Below are positions 52,763 to 60,118 of a stretch of DNA of 64,000 nucleotides, one piece after another. A model generated the notes under the pieces. That model was given only the letters and a program-made list of their open reading frames with translations. It was not told where the DNA came from and did not search any database. Position 1 is the stretch's first letter, and the number at the start of each line of letters is the position of its first letter. A program made the translations under genes and the position numbers. The stretch lies in NCBI RefSeq assembly GCF_040372165.1, contig NZ_BAABWG010000004.1:1-64000 (forward strand), in the 5' to 3' direction. The DNA comes from Hydrogenophaga sp040372165. Lineage in GTDB: Bacteria; Pseudomonadota; Gammaproteobacteria; Burkholderiales; Burkholderiaceae_C.

Positions 52763-53890
52763 TCAGCCTCCTGAAGCGAGCTTTTCTGCTTCCTTCTCGA
52801 TCATCTGCTTGAGCAGCCTGCGCACGCGCACGGGCGCCGCATCACTGGTGATGAGCACGGGGTTGAGCGAGAAGAAATCGCTGGTGTTCATCTCGCGCTG
52901 CACGGCTTCGATGATGGGGCCGTCCTCATCAACGAAAGCGTTGTGCATGGCGTCAATCTTGAACTGGTTGAAGCCTTCGTCGTCCACGTTGTGGTTGCGG
53001 CGGGTGGCAAACCAGTAGTGGGTCTCGTTGGCATTGGCCGGGGTGCAGGTGTGCAGGTCGTACTGGCCCACGGTCTGGTCGAGGGTCAGGCCTGCACTGT
53101 CGTCCTGGGTCGCGCCAATGGTCAGCTGGATGGTGGCCGGGGCGTACCAGGTCACGCTCACAAAGTGGCGCGCCGATTCTTCCGGCTTTTGCATGAAGGG
53201 CGCGAAGATGCCCATGGGCGGCGTCTGCGCCCATTCCCAGCGCACGTTCACGGTTTTGTTCTCTTCCTTGACGGGCGGAATTTGTGGCGTGAGCTGGCCG
53301 CGGGTGGAGATGATCTCGCCGTGGACATGATCGACGTGAGACAGATCCATCACGTTGTCGATGATGAGCTCGAAGTTGGCCTTCATGGGCATGTAGGTGT
53401 GACCGATACCGCTGGCCGGGCCGTTGTCCAGCTCGCCAAAGTCTGGCAGCTTGGACGCGTCTGCGGGTTCGTTGCCCATCCAGATCCAGATGAAGCCCCA
53501 CTTTTCCAGAAGGGGGAAGCTCCGTACTTTGGCTGCAGCCGGAATCACTTGCTTGCCGTGAGGGTTGTGCGTGCATTGGCCGGTGCAGTCGAAGCGCAAG
53601 GCGTGGTAGGCGCAAACCACGTCGTCGCCATCGCGCTTGCCTTTGCTCAACGGCACGAAGCGATGAGGGCACCGGTCGTGCAGGGCCACGGGTTCGCCGT
53701 CGGCTTTGCGGTAGAGCAGCACGGAGGTGTCCAGCAGCTGTCGCGCCAGCATGTCTTCGCCTTGCACTTCGCGTGAGAGGGCTGCCGCATACCAGCAGTT
53801 CGTCAGGTAGGGGGTGCCTGGTTTGCCGACAGCGTTGCCACTGGGGTGAAAGGTAATGGGCTGTGCGCCAGTGGTGGGGTTCTTCGTCAT
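52763..53890 (-). CDS. Rieske non-haem iron oxygenase (VanA-like)
   Basis: A 375-residue oxygenase subunit close to vanillate O-demethylase and related aryl-ether or ring-modifying monooxygenases. The Rieske ligands are Cys74, His76, Cys93 and His96 (CPHRF and CAYH). The mononuclear iron site is in MDLSHVDHVHGE with Asp182, His185 and His190. No reductase gene (vanB type) is adjacent, so electrons must come from elsewhere, possibly DmpP. It has its own sigma-54 promoter and terminators. The substrate is unknown; the context suggests it feeds a phenolic into the hydroxylase pathway. Confidence 0.9.
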   Translation of the reverse strand: MTKNPTTGAQPITFHPSGNAVGKPGTPYLTNCWYAAALSREVQGEDMLARQLLDTSVLLYRKADGEPVALHDRCPHRFVPLSKGKRDGDDVVCAYHALRFDCTGQCTHNPHGKQVIPAAAKVRSFPLLEKWGFIWIWMGNEPADASKLPDFGELDNGPASGIGHTYMPMKANFELIIDNVMDLSHVDHVHGEIISTRGQLTPQIPPVKEENKTVNVRWEWAQTPPMGIFAPFMQKPEESARHFVSVTWYAPATIQLTIGATQDDSAGLTLDQTVGQYDLHTCTPANANETHYWFATRRNHNVDDEGFNQFKIDAMHNAFVDEDGPIIEAVQREMNTSDFFSLNPVLITSDAAPVRVRRLLKQMIEKEAEKLASGG

Positions 53891-53956
53891 TTCTCTTGTC
53901 TCCTGTGTGTTGTGGCTGGCCGGTGTTCAATCAGTGCTCACCGGACCTGCTTCTCT

Positions 53957-53973
53957 TTGCAACCGGTGTGCCA
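53957..53973 (-). promoter_or_regulatory. Sigma-54 promoter of the Rieske oxygenase gene
   Basis: On the minus strand TGGCACA, four bases, TTGCAA: a nearly ideal -24/-12 element with the correct 12-base offset. The predicted start is near 53947, about 57 bases before the gene. Confidence 0.82.
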
Positions 53974-54080
53974 TGGCGTGACCGGTGGTTTGTGTTGCAT
54001 TGCACACGCGTGCAAGTGGGCGTCAGCACTGTGGATTTCCAGACATGCTCGAAAGTCGGGATGGTCCGCGTCAAAGATCC

Positions 54081-54135
54081 GTTTCATGATTTGCGGAAGA
54101 GATGTCCGGCAGGGGTTTCCGCATTTGCGGAAACC
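54081..54135. promoter_or_regulatory. Upstream activator sites (palindrome plus partial copy)
   Basis: GGTTTCCGCA (54114-54123), TT, and its exact complement TGCGGAAACC (54126-54135) make a 22-base palindrome. A partial copy with TTGCGGAA lies at 54091-54098, 34 bases from the same element of the palindrome (54125-54132). The pair lies about 145-190 bases upstream of the Rieske sigma-54 start, the usual place for XylR/DmpR-family binding, and just before the V4R activator gene. Confidence 0.7.
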
Positions 54136-54188
54136 GGCATGGCCTGGCGCATTTCCATTTTTGGGCACCTGAACGGAGACAAACACGC

Positions 54189-56006
54189 ATGAGCCAAGCC
54201 GCCGACATCCGGGCACTCACCGACAGCCTGGCCTCGCATTTGCACTTCTCGCCAGACCAAGGTCATATCCAGCTGTTCGATCAGCGAATGCTGCTTGTGC
54301 ATGCCAACTCGTTTGCCCGCTTGCGCGCTGACATGCTGGAGTCGCTGGGTTGGGATGCCGCCAAATCGCTGCTCTCTCGATGGGGCGATCAGCAGGGATA
54401 TGAAGACGGCCTGCGAGTGCGGCATCTGGTGGGGAAGAAAGTCGACAAAGTTCTGGAGGCGGCCTTGGTCCTTGGCCCCCGTTTGCGGGAGATGGAGGGC
54501 TTTGTGCTCAACCAGCCGGTGCAGGCCATGCATTCGGACGAGGACAGCGGCGAGTTCTGGGGCGACTACCTGTGGCGCGAGAGCTGGGAGGCGCAGGCCC
54601 ATCTGGCGCACTGTGGGGTGGCCGATCGGCCGGTGTGCTGGTCGATGACTGGCTACGCCGATGGTTTTTCCCGCGCCGTGTCGGACACTTCCGTGCTTTG
54701 GCGCGAGGTGGAATGCGTGGGCATGGGCCATGCCTGTTGCCGTGTCATCGGACGGCCTGCCAGTGAGTGGGCGCAACTCGATGCATTGGAACGTGGCGCA
54801 GGCGGCGCTGCGTCAGGGGGTGAACGCAAACTCTGGTCAGCGCATTCGGGTGCTGCGTTGGCCAGCGGTCATGCTCGTGACGATGCACTGGCCAAACGTT
54901 TTGAGGCCGCCGGTGTGGTCGGACGCTCCGCTGCTTTGACACAAGTGTGTCGCCAGGTGGAGAAGGTGGGCGCTACCGATTGCACTGTCTTGTTCAAAGG
55001 GGAGAGCGGCGTGGGCAAAGAGCGCTTTGCCCGGGTGCTCCACCAGCTCAGTGGACGCGCCGAAGGGCCGTGGGTGGCCGTGAACTGCGCCGCCATCCCG
55101 AACGAACTGGTGGAATCCGAACTGTTTGGCGTGGAGCGTGGTGCATTCACCGGTGCAGACAAAACCCGGCCTGGCCGGTTTGAGCGCGCGCACGGCGGCA
55201 CCTTGTTTCTGGACGAGGTAGCCAGCCTCAGCTTGTCCGCACAAAGCAAGTTGCTGCGCGTCCTTCAGGAGCGAGAAGTGGAGCGCGTGGGGGGCACCAA
55301 GCCTTTGCCAGTGGATGTTCGCATTGTGGCGGCTGCCAATGTCGACTTGCGCGAGGCGGTGGAGGCAGGGCAGTTCCGCGAGGACTTGTTCTACCGCCTC
55401 AATGTGTTTCCCGTGCACATTCCGCCGCTGCGTGAGCGACGCAGTGACCTGCCCGAGCTCATCGCACATTTCGCAGAACAAAGTGCTCAGCGCCTGCAAG
55501 GCAAACGGTCAGGCAACGCGCTCCATGCGAACGGCAATGTCCTCGACATCACTCCGCAAGCGATCAGCGCACTGGAAGACTACGACTGGCCGGGCAACGT
55601 GCGTGAGCTGGAAAACATCATTGAACGCGGCATCATTCTCAGCGGTGCGGGTGAAGAGTCCATGGATGTGCACCACCTGTTCACCGATGGAGAGCAGGCC
55701 AGCGGCGACTTGATGGGTGTCGACCGTGACGGCGCGCTTGCGCGCTTCACATCGCCGTCTGCGCCCAAAGCAGCTATTCCTTCAAGAAAGGAAGCTGCAG
55801 CCACCAAGCCCAAAGGCCTTTCTCGAGTGCCGGACGACATGCTCGACTATTTGCTGGACGAAGGCGTGTCTTTCGACACCATTGAGCAGTGGGTGTTTGA
55901 CCGTGCGGTCAAGCGCTGCGGCGGCAACATCTCTGCCACGGCCCGCATGTTGCAAATGCGCCGGGGAGCGGTGGAGTACCGGCTGAAGAAAAAGCACGCA
56001 GGCTGA
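54189..56006 (+). CDS. V4R-type sigma-54 activator (XylR/DmpR family), first copy
   Basis: A 605-residue aromatic-responsive activator. It has an N-terminal XylR-N sensor (about 10-110), a V4R domain with the zinc-type Glu/Cys set (PVCWSMTGYADGF and REVECVGMGHACCRVIG), AAA+ with GESGVGKE, the canonical GAFTGA loop and LFLDEVASL, and a Fis-type HTH (GGNISATARMLQMRRGAVEYRL). ATG 54189 follows CGGAGAC; the open frame from 54102 overlaps the palindromic operator and is not used. It is divergent from the Rieske gene, its most likely target. Confidence 0.93.
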   Translation: MSQAADIRALTDSLASHLHFSPDQGHIQLFDQRMLLVHANSFARLRADMLESLGWDAAKSLLSRWGDQQGYEDGLRVRHLVGKKVDKVLEAALVLGPRLREMEGFVLNQPVQAMHSDEDSGEFWGDYLWRESWEAQAHLAHCGVADRPVCWSMTGYADGFSRAVSDTSVLWREVECVGMGHACCRVIGRPASEWAQLDALERGAGGAASGGERKLWSAHSGAALASGHARDDALAKRFEAAGVVGRSAALTQVCRQVEKVGATDCTVLFKGESGVGKERFARVLHQLSGRAEGPWVAVNCAAIPNELVESELFGVERGAFTGADKTRPGRFERAHGGTLFLDEVASLSLSAQSKLLRVLQEREVERVGGTKPLPVDVRIVAAANVDLREAVEAGQFREDLFYRLNVFPVHIPPLRERRSDLPELIAHFAEQSAQRLQGKRSGNALHANGNVLDITPQAISALEDYDWPGNVRELENIIERGIILSGAGEESMDVHHLFTDGEQASGDLMGVDRDGALARFTSPSAPKAAIPSRKEAAATKPKGLSRVPDDMLDYLLDEGVSFDTIEQWVFDRAVKRCGGNISATARMLQMRRGAVEYRLKKKHAG

Positions 56007-56102
56007 GTGAATCGGTCGCTGGCATGGATCGATAGAATGCCCTCGTTGGCGATGGGGACCAACGGCTGAGAGCAGAAAACAATTCAAATCAGGAGGAACA
56101 CC

Positions 56103-57113
56103 ATGCTGGTACCCAGTTTCTGGGCTGAAGCCACCCGACACAAACCGCGCGGGGGCAGGGAAGACACGCAGGTCACCGTGCTGCGTTTTGGCTGGTCCAA
56201 TGCGTCGCAGGCCGATGCGCAAGCCATGGCGGAGCAGCGCGTGGAACAAGCGTTCCAGGAAATTCTGGCGGGTGAGCCCTTGGAGCGATTCGAGCGACGG
56301 GTGGCCTACAACGGAGCCGATGGTCTGCCGATTCGGGAAGAGGTGTTGTCCCGGTTCGGCCGTGAGGGTGAGGTCGATGAAGTGGTCATCACCCGGAACA
56401 GCTACGGCGCCCACTGCCTGAATACACCCAGCGTGTTGTTTGCCGATGTGGACCTGAACGAAGATCCACCAAGCTGGTTTTCTTGGGCCGTGTTTGCTGT
56501 TCTCGTCGTGCTGTCCGTGTTGGTGAGCATCGCTCTCAGGGGGGCTCTGGCGGCTTTGGTCTTGATCTTCGTTTCTGCCTTTGCGGCCAAACCACTCGCC
56601 CGGGTGTTGAAGGGGCTGATGGGGGGTGCAGGGCGCACGCCCGAAGACATGGCATTGACCCAGCTCAGTTCCTTTCTGTCTCTCCACCCGTCATGGGGCG
56701 TTCGCGCTTACCGAACGCCCAAGGGCTTGCGGATGCTGGTGACGCACCGAACCTTTGCTCCAGACGAGGGCGAGGTTCAGGGTTTCTTCTCGTCCCTGGG
56801 GGCAGACGAACTGTATGTGCGCATGTGCCGGAACCAGCGTTGCTTCCGGGCGCGTTTGAGTCCGAAGCCTTGGCGAATCGGTATGGAGCGCCACATTGTT
56901 CCGCGCCGCGCCACCTGGCCGGTCACGGATACAGAGAAGCTCGCGCGTCGGAAGGCCTGGGTAGAGGAATACGAAGAGAAGGCAAAAGCCTACGCTGCCT
57001 GCCGCTTCCTCGGCACTTACGGCAAGGAATCGATTCATGTCGATGTGGCGCAGGTGGTTCGGATGCATGATCAAGCTTGCCGCGCCTTGAGCACGAATCT
57101 GCCCTTGGCGTAA
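56103..57113 (+). CDS. Conserved membrane protein of unknown function
   Basis: A 336-residue protein starting MLVPSFWAEATRHKPRGG, with two adjacent membrane helices (about residues 122-160, WFSWAVFAVLVVLSVLVSIAL and GALAALVLIFVSAF) between soluble N- and C-terminal parts. A C-terminal segment MCRNQRCFRARLSPKPWRIG is striking. I recall similar unnamed transmembrane proteins in many proteobacteria, but no function. Nothing ties it to aromatic degradation except position. Confidence 0.82.
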   Translation: MLVPSFWAEATRHKPRGGREDTQVTVLRFGWSNASQADAQAMAEQRVEQAFQEILAGEPLERFERRVAYNGADGLPIREEVLSRFGREGEVDEVVITRNSYGAHCLNTPSVLFADVDLNEDPPSWFSWAVFAVLVVLSVLVSIALRGALAALVLIFVSAFAAKPLARVLKGLMGGAGRTPEDMALTQLSSFLSLHPSWGVRAYRTPKGLRMLVTHRTFAPDEGEVQGFFSSLGADELYVRMCRNQRCFRARLSPKPWRIGMERHIVPRRATWPVTDTEKLARRKAWVEEYEEKAKAYAACRFLGTYGKESIHVDVAQVVRMHDQACRALSTNLPLA

Positions 57114-57219
57114 GCTGGAATCTGTGGGCTGCACCAAAGTTCCCAGCTTCTCGCGCCTGTTCGCGCAGCATGTGGGCGAGACGCCTGCGGAGCTTCGCCG
57201 TTGCTGAGCCCCGTGGCGC

Positions 57220-57987
57220 TCAGATGATGGCGCGAACCACCAGCCCCAGGCCGAGGGTGGCCAGGACCAGCAGCACTGCCGTGCGAAATGCCTGCGGTGC
57301 CAGGAAGCGGCTGATGCGCTGCCCGATGCGAACGCCAAGGGTCACCAAGACCAGACCCAGCACGGAGGCCACGACCACGGGCACCGACACCATGCCGTGC
57401 GTGCCCAGTCCGATGAACATCATGACGCTCGACAAAGTGAAAGACTGGTTGCTTGCCTGGACAAATCGCTCGCGCGGCAGGTCATTGATGGAGAGCAGGT
57501 AGGGCACCACGGGCATCACCTGGGACCCCGTCAACCCATTGATGAAACCGGTGGCAGCACCCACCAAGGGCTCAAACCGCCGAGAGTGGCTTTCCCTGAA
57601 GTGCAGGCGTGCCCGGGAAGATGAAAGCGCAAAGCCGACATACAGAACCAGCACCACCCCCAAGACCGCAGCGGCGGTTTCGCCCTGCATGGCCGATAAC
57701 GTCCACAAGCCAACGAACACGAAGACCGCGGCTGAAGCCAGCATGGGCCAGAATCGCCGGGCACTGTCCACAAAGCCCCCGGTACTGGCCATCACTACCA
57801 CGTTGGAGGCCATGGAGGGAATCAACACCATCGGCAATGCGTCTTTCAGGCCGAAGGCCAGCGTGAGAATGGGCAGGCAAGTCGACGAGTAGCCCACGCC
57901 CGTGATGCCTTTGACCAAGGCGGCAATGAAATAGGCCGAGGCCAGAGTCGCGAGCTGGGTGGGGGTGAAGGCTTCAAGAAAGGGCAT
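57220..57987 (-). CDS. TauE/SafE family permease
   Basis: A 255-residue membrane protein with about eight helices. The repeated family pattern is seen in the N-terminal LASAYFIAALVKGITGVGYSSTCLPILTL and the second half LVGAATGFINGLTGSQVMPVVPYLLS. Members export sulfite, sulfoacetate or other organic anions; the substrate here is unknown. It diverges from the PhyH-like gene. Confidence 0.88.
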   Translation of the reverse strand: MPFLEAFTPTQLATLASAYFIAALVKGITGVGYSSTCLPILTLAFGLKDALPMVLIPSMASNVVVMASTGGFVDSARRFWPMLASAAVFVFVGLWTLSAMQGETAAAVLGVVLVLYVGFALSSSRARLHFRESHSRRFEPLVGAATGFINGLTGSQVMPVVPYLLSINDLPRERFVQASNQSFTLSSVMMFIGLGTHGMVSVPVVVASVLGLVLVTLGVRIGQRISRFLAPQAFRTAVLLVLATLGLGLVVRAII

Positions 57988-58065
57988 AGACTAGGCCGCA
58001 CATCTTGATCGCTTGTTCAACCTATTGCAAGCGCCCGTGTCGCCAAGCTTGCACCACTACGATTC

Positions 58066-58761
58066 ATGATCGACCCATCGTTCTCGTCCTTCGCTGCGCA
58101 GGGTTTCAAGCTTGTGGAATCTGTTCTGCCGGTACAGGCATGCGAGGACATGCTGCCATTGCTGCCCGCCCAAGGGCAAGAAGGCGCCCGACCCGGTTGC
58201 CGTGACTTGTTGATGGAACCATGGTGTGCAGCGCTATCGCGCAGTCTGCGAGCGCATTCAGCAGTTTCGCCCACGCTGGCGGCCTCCTCCGTTGCCGTGC
58301 AATGCACTTACTTCGAGAAGTCGGCTAACCAGAACTGGTTGGTGCCCGTTCACCAGGACTTGAGCATCCCGGTTGCTGAACGGGTGGAACACCCGGCTCT
58401 GTCGGGATGGTCGGTCAAGGGTGGGCAGTACTTTGTGCAGGCACCAGTGTCGGTGCTGAACCAGTTGGTGGCGATTCGGCTGCACCTGGACGACTGTGGC
58501 GAAATGGATGGTCCGCTGCGTGTGGTGCCGGGAAGTCACGCCCGGGGCGTTCTATCGCCCAATGAGGCCATTGTGGTTCGGCGGAGCGTTGGGCACGTAG
58601 TGTGCACGGTGCCCAAAGGCGGGGTGCTGGTGATGAAGCCACTGCTGCTGCATGCGTCTTCAAAATCCACCGGCAAAGGCCTGCGGCGTGTGTTGCACTT
58701 TTTGTTTGGGCCTCCTGACTTGCCTTGCGGCCTGAGGTGGGCTGTGGCGGTCTCGGCCTGA
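58066..58761 (+). CDS. PhyH-like Fe(II)/2-oxoglutarate dioxygenase
   Basis: A 231-residue protein of the phytanoyl-CoA dioxygenase family. The metal-binding HxD is seen in LVPVHQDLSIP, the distal histidine in LLLHASSKS, and the segment DCGEMDGPLRVVPGSHARG is characteristic. Substrate unknown. A hairpin follows the gene. Confidence 0.85.
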   Translation: MIDPSFSSFAAQGFKLVESVLPVQACEDMLPLLPAQGQEGARPGCRDLLMEPWCAALSRSLRAHSAVSPTLAASSVAVQCTYFEKSANQNWLVPVHQDLSIPVAERVEHPALSGWSVKGGQYFVQAPVSVLNQLVAIRLHLDDCGEMDGPLRVVPGSHARGVLSPNEAIVVRRSVGHVVCTVPKGGVLVMKPLLLHASSKSTGKGLRRVLHFLFGPPDLPCGLRWAVAVSA

Positions 58762-58795
58762 CGGCTCGCTCTTCGCGCTGCGTACCTTCGCTCGT

Positions 58796-58817
58796 CGGCG
58801 AAACTTGTCGCCGTTTC
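58796..58817 (+). terminator. Weak terminator after the PhyH-like gene
   Basis: CGGCGA (58796-58801), six bases, TCGCCG (58808-58813), then TTTCT. Short stem and short T-run, so modest confidence. Confidence 0.4.
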
Positions 58818-58903
58818 TGACGCAGTGTGGGTAACATGGATGTTTGGCACCTTTGCTCGAACGCAGGCGCGGGCGCGGGGCCAAGCTCAGAAGGAGACAC
58901 ACC

Positions 58904-60085
58904 ATGGCAGGAGAAGCTTTCATCGTTGCGGCCAAGCGCACGGCCGCGGGCCGGCGCAATGGCCGTTTGTCTGGTTGGCACCCGGTGGACATGGCCGCAG
59001 CCGTACTCGACGCCTTGGTGGACGAAACCGGCATCGATCCGGCTGCGGTGGACGATGTGCTCATGGGCTGCGTCAGCCAGGTGGGTGAACAGTCGTTCAA
59101 CGTCGCACGCAACGCCGTGCTGGCATCCAGCCTTCCGGAATCTGTGCCGGCCAGTTCAATCGACCGGCAGTGCGGGTCGTCTCAGCAAGCGCTACATTTT
59201 GCCGCCCAGGCTGTGATGTCGGGCACCGCCGATTGTGTGATCGCGTGCGGTGTGGAGAGCATGTCACGTGTGCCGATGTTCTCGCCGAGCGAGCTGGCGC
59301 GCAAAGCGGACATGGGGGTCTACATGAGCCCGGGCATGGCGCAGCAATACCCTGACGTGGTGTTCAGCCAGTTCACCGGCGCGGAAATGATGGCGGAAAA
59401 ATATGGTCTGAGCAAAGACGATCTTGACCGCTACGCCTTGCAAAGCCATCAGCGGGCGATCGCTGCAACGCAAGCAGGGCGGTTTGCCGACGAAATTCTC
59501 GCGCTCGAAGTCCGTGGCGCCGACGGTGTGACCAGCGGGGATCTTCACACGGTGGACGAAGGCATCCGCTTCGATGCCACGCTGGAGTCGATTGGCAGTG
59601 TCAAGCTGCTGAAAGAAGGCGGCGTGGTCACGGCTGCCAATGCCAGCCAGATTGCAGACGGCGCTACCGGCGTCATGGTGGTGAGCGAGCAGGCACTGAA
59701 GACTTTTGGACTGACGCCGCTGGTAAGAGTGCACCACCTCTCAGTGATCGGCCACGACCCGGTGATCATGCTGGAGGCTCCGATTCCGGCCACGCAGGCT
59801 GCGCTGAAGAAGGCGGGCATGCGGCTGGAAGATATCGACGCTTATGAAGTGAACGAGGCGTTTGCGCCGGTACCACTGGCTTGGCTGAAGGCACTGGGAG
59901 CAGATCCCGAAAGGCTCAATGTCAATGGCGGCGCCATTGCGTTGGGTCATCCATTGGGGGCATCCGGCACCAAACTGATGACCACCTTGATTCATGTGCT
60001 GCAACAGCGCGGAGGCCGCTACGGACTCCAGACCATGTGCGAAGGTGGTGGCATGGCCAACGTGACGATTGTGGAACGGCTGTAG
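58904..60085 (+). CDS. Acetyl-CoA acetyltransferase (thiolase)
   Basis: A 393-residue type II thiolase. The nucleophilic cysteine is in SSIDRQCGSSQQALHFA (about Cys89), the histidine in GGAIALGHPLGASG and the second cysteine in MCEGGGMAN. Such enzymes cleave or make acetoacetyl-CoA or longer 3-ketoacyl-CoA. ATG 58904 has AAGGAG upstream; the frame open from 58844 is ignored. It is convergent with the second V4R activator. It may serve the acetyl-CoA end of the catabolic island, but that is inference. Confidence 0.93.
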   Translation: MAGEAFIVAAKRTAAGRRNGRLSGWHPVDMAAAVLDALVDETGIDPAAVDDVLMGCVSQVGEQSFNVARNAVLASSLPESVPASSIDRQCGSSQQALHFAAQAVMSGTADCVIACGVESMSRVPMFSPSELARKADMGVYMSPGMAQQYPDVVFSQFTGAEMMAEKYGLSKDDLDRYALQSHQRAIAATQAGRFADEILALEVRGADGVTSGDLHTVDEGIRFDATLESIGSVKLLKEGGVVTAANASQIADGATGVMVVSEQALKTFGLTPLVRVHHLSVIGHDPVIMLEAPIPATQAALKKAGMRLEDIDAYEVNEAFAPVPLAWLKALGADPERLNVNGGAIALGHPLGASGTKLMTTLIHVLQQRGGRYGLQTMCEGGGMANVTIVERL

Positions 60086-60118
60086 GGCAGTCCTTCCCGC
60101 CTTACCCTGTGCGCGACG

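Noticed and set aside
58845..58857. TGGCAC...TTTGCT before the thiolase gene as a sigma-54 promoter
   Set aside because: GG and GC are only 9 bases apart, which sigma-54 does not tolerate.
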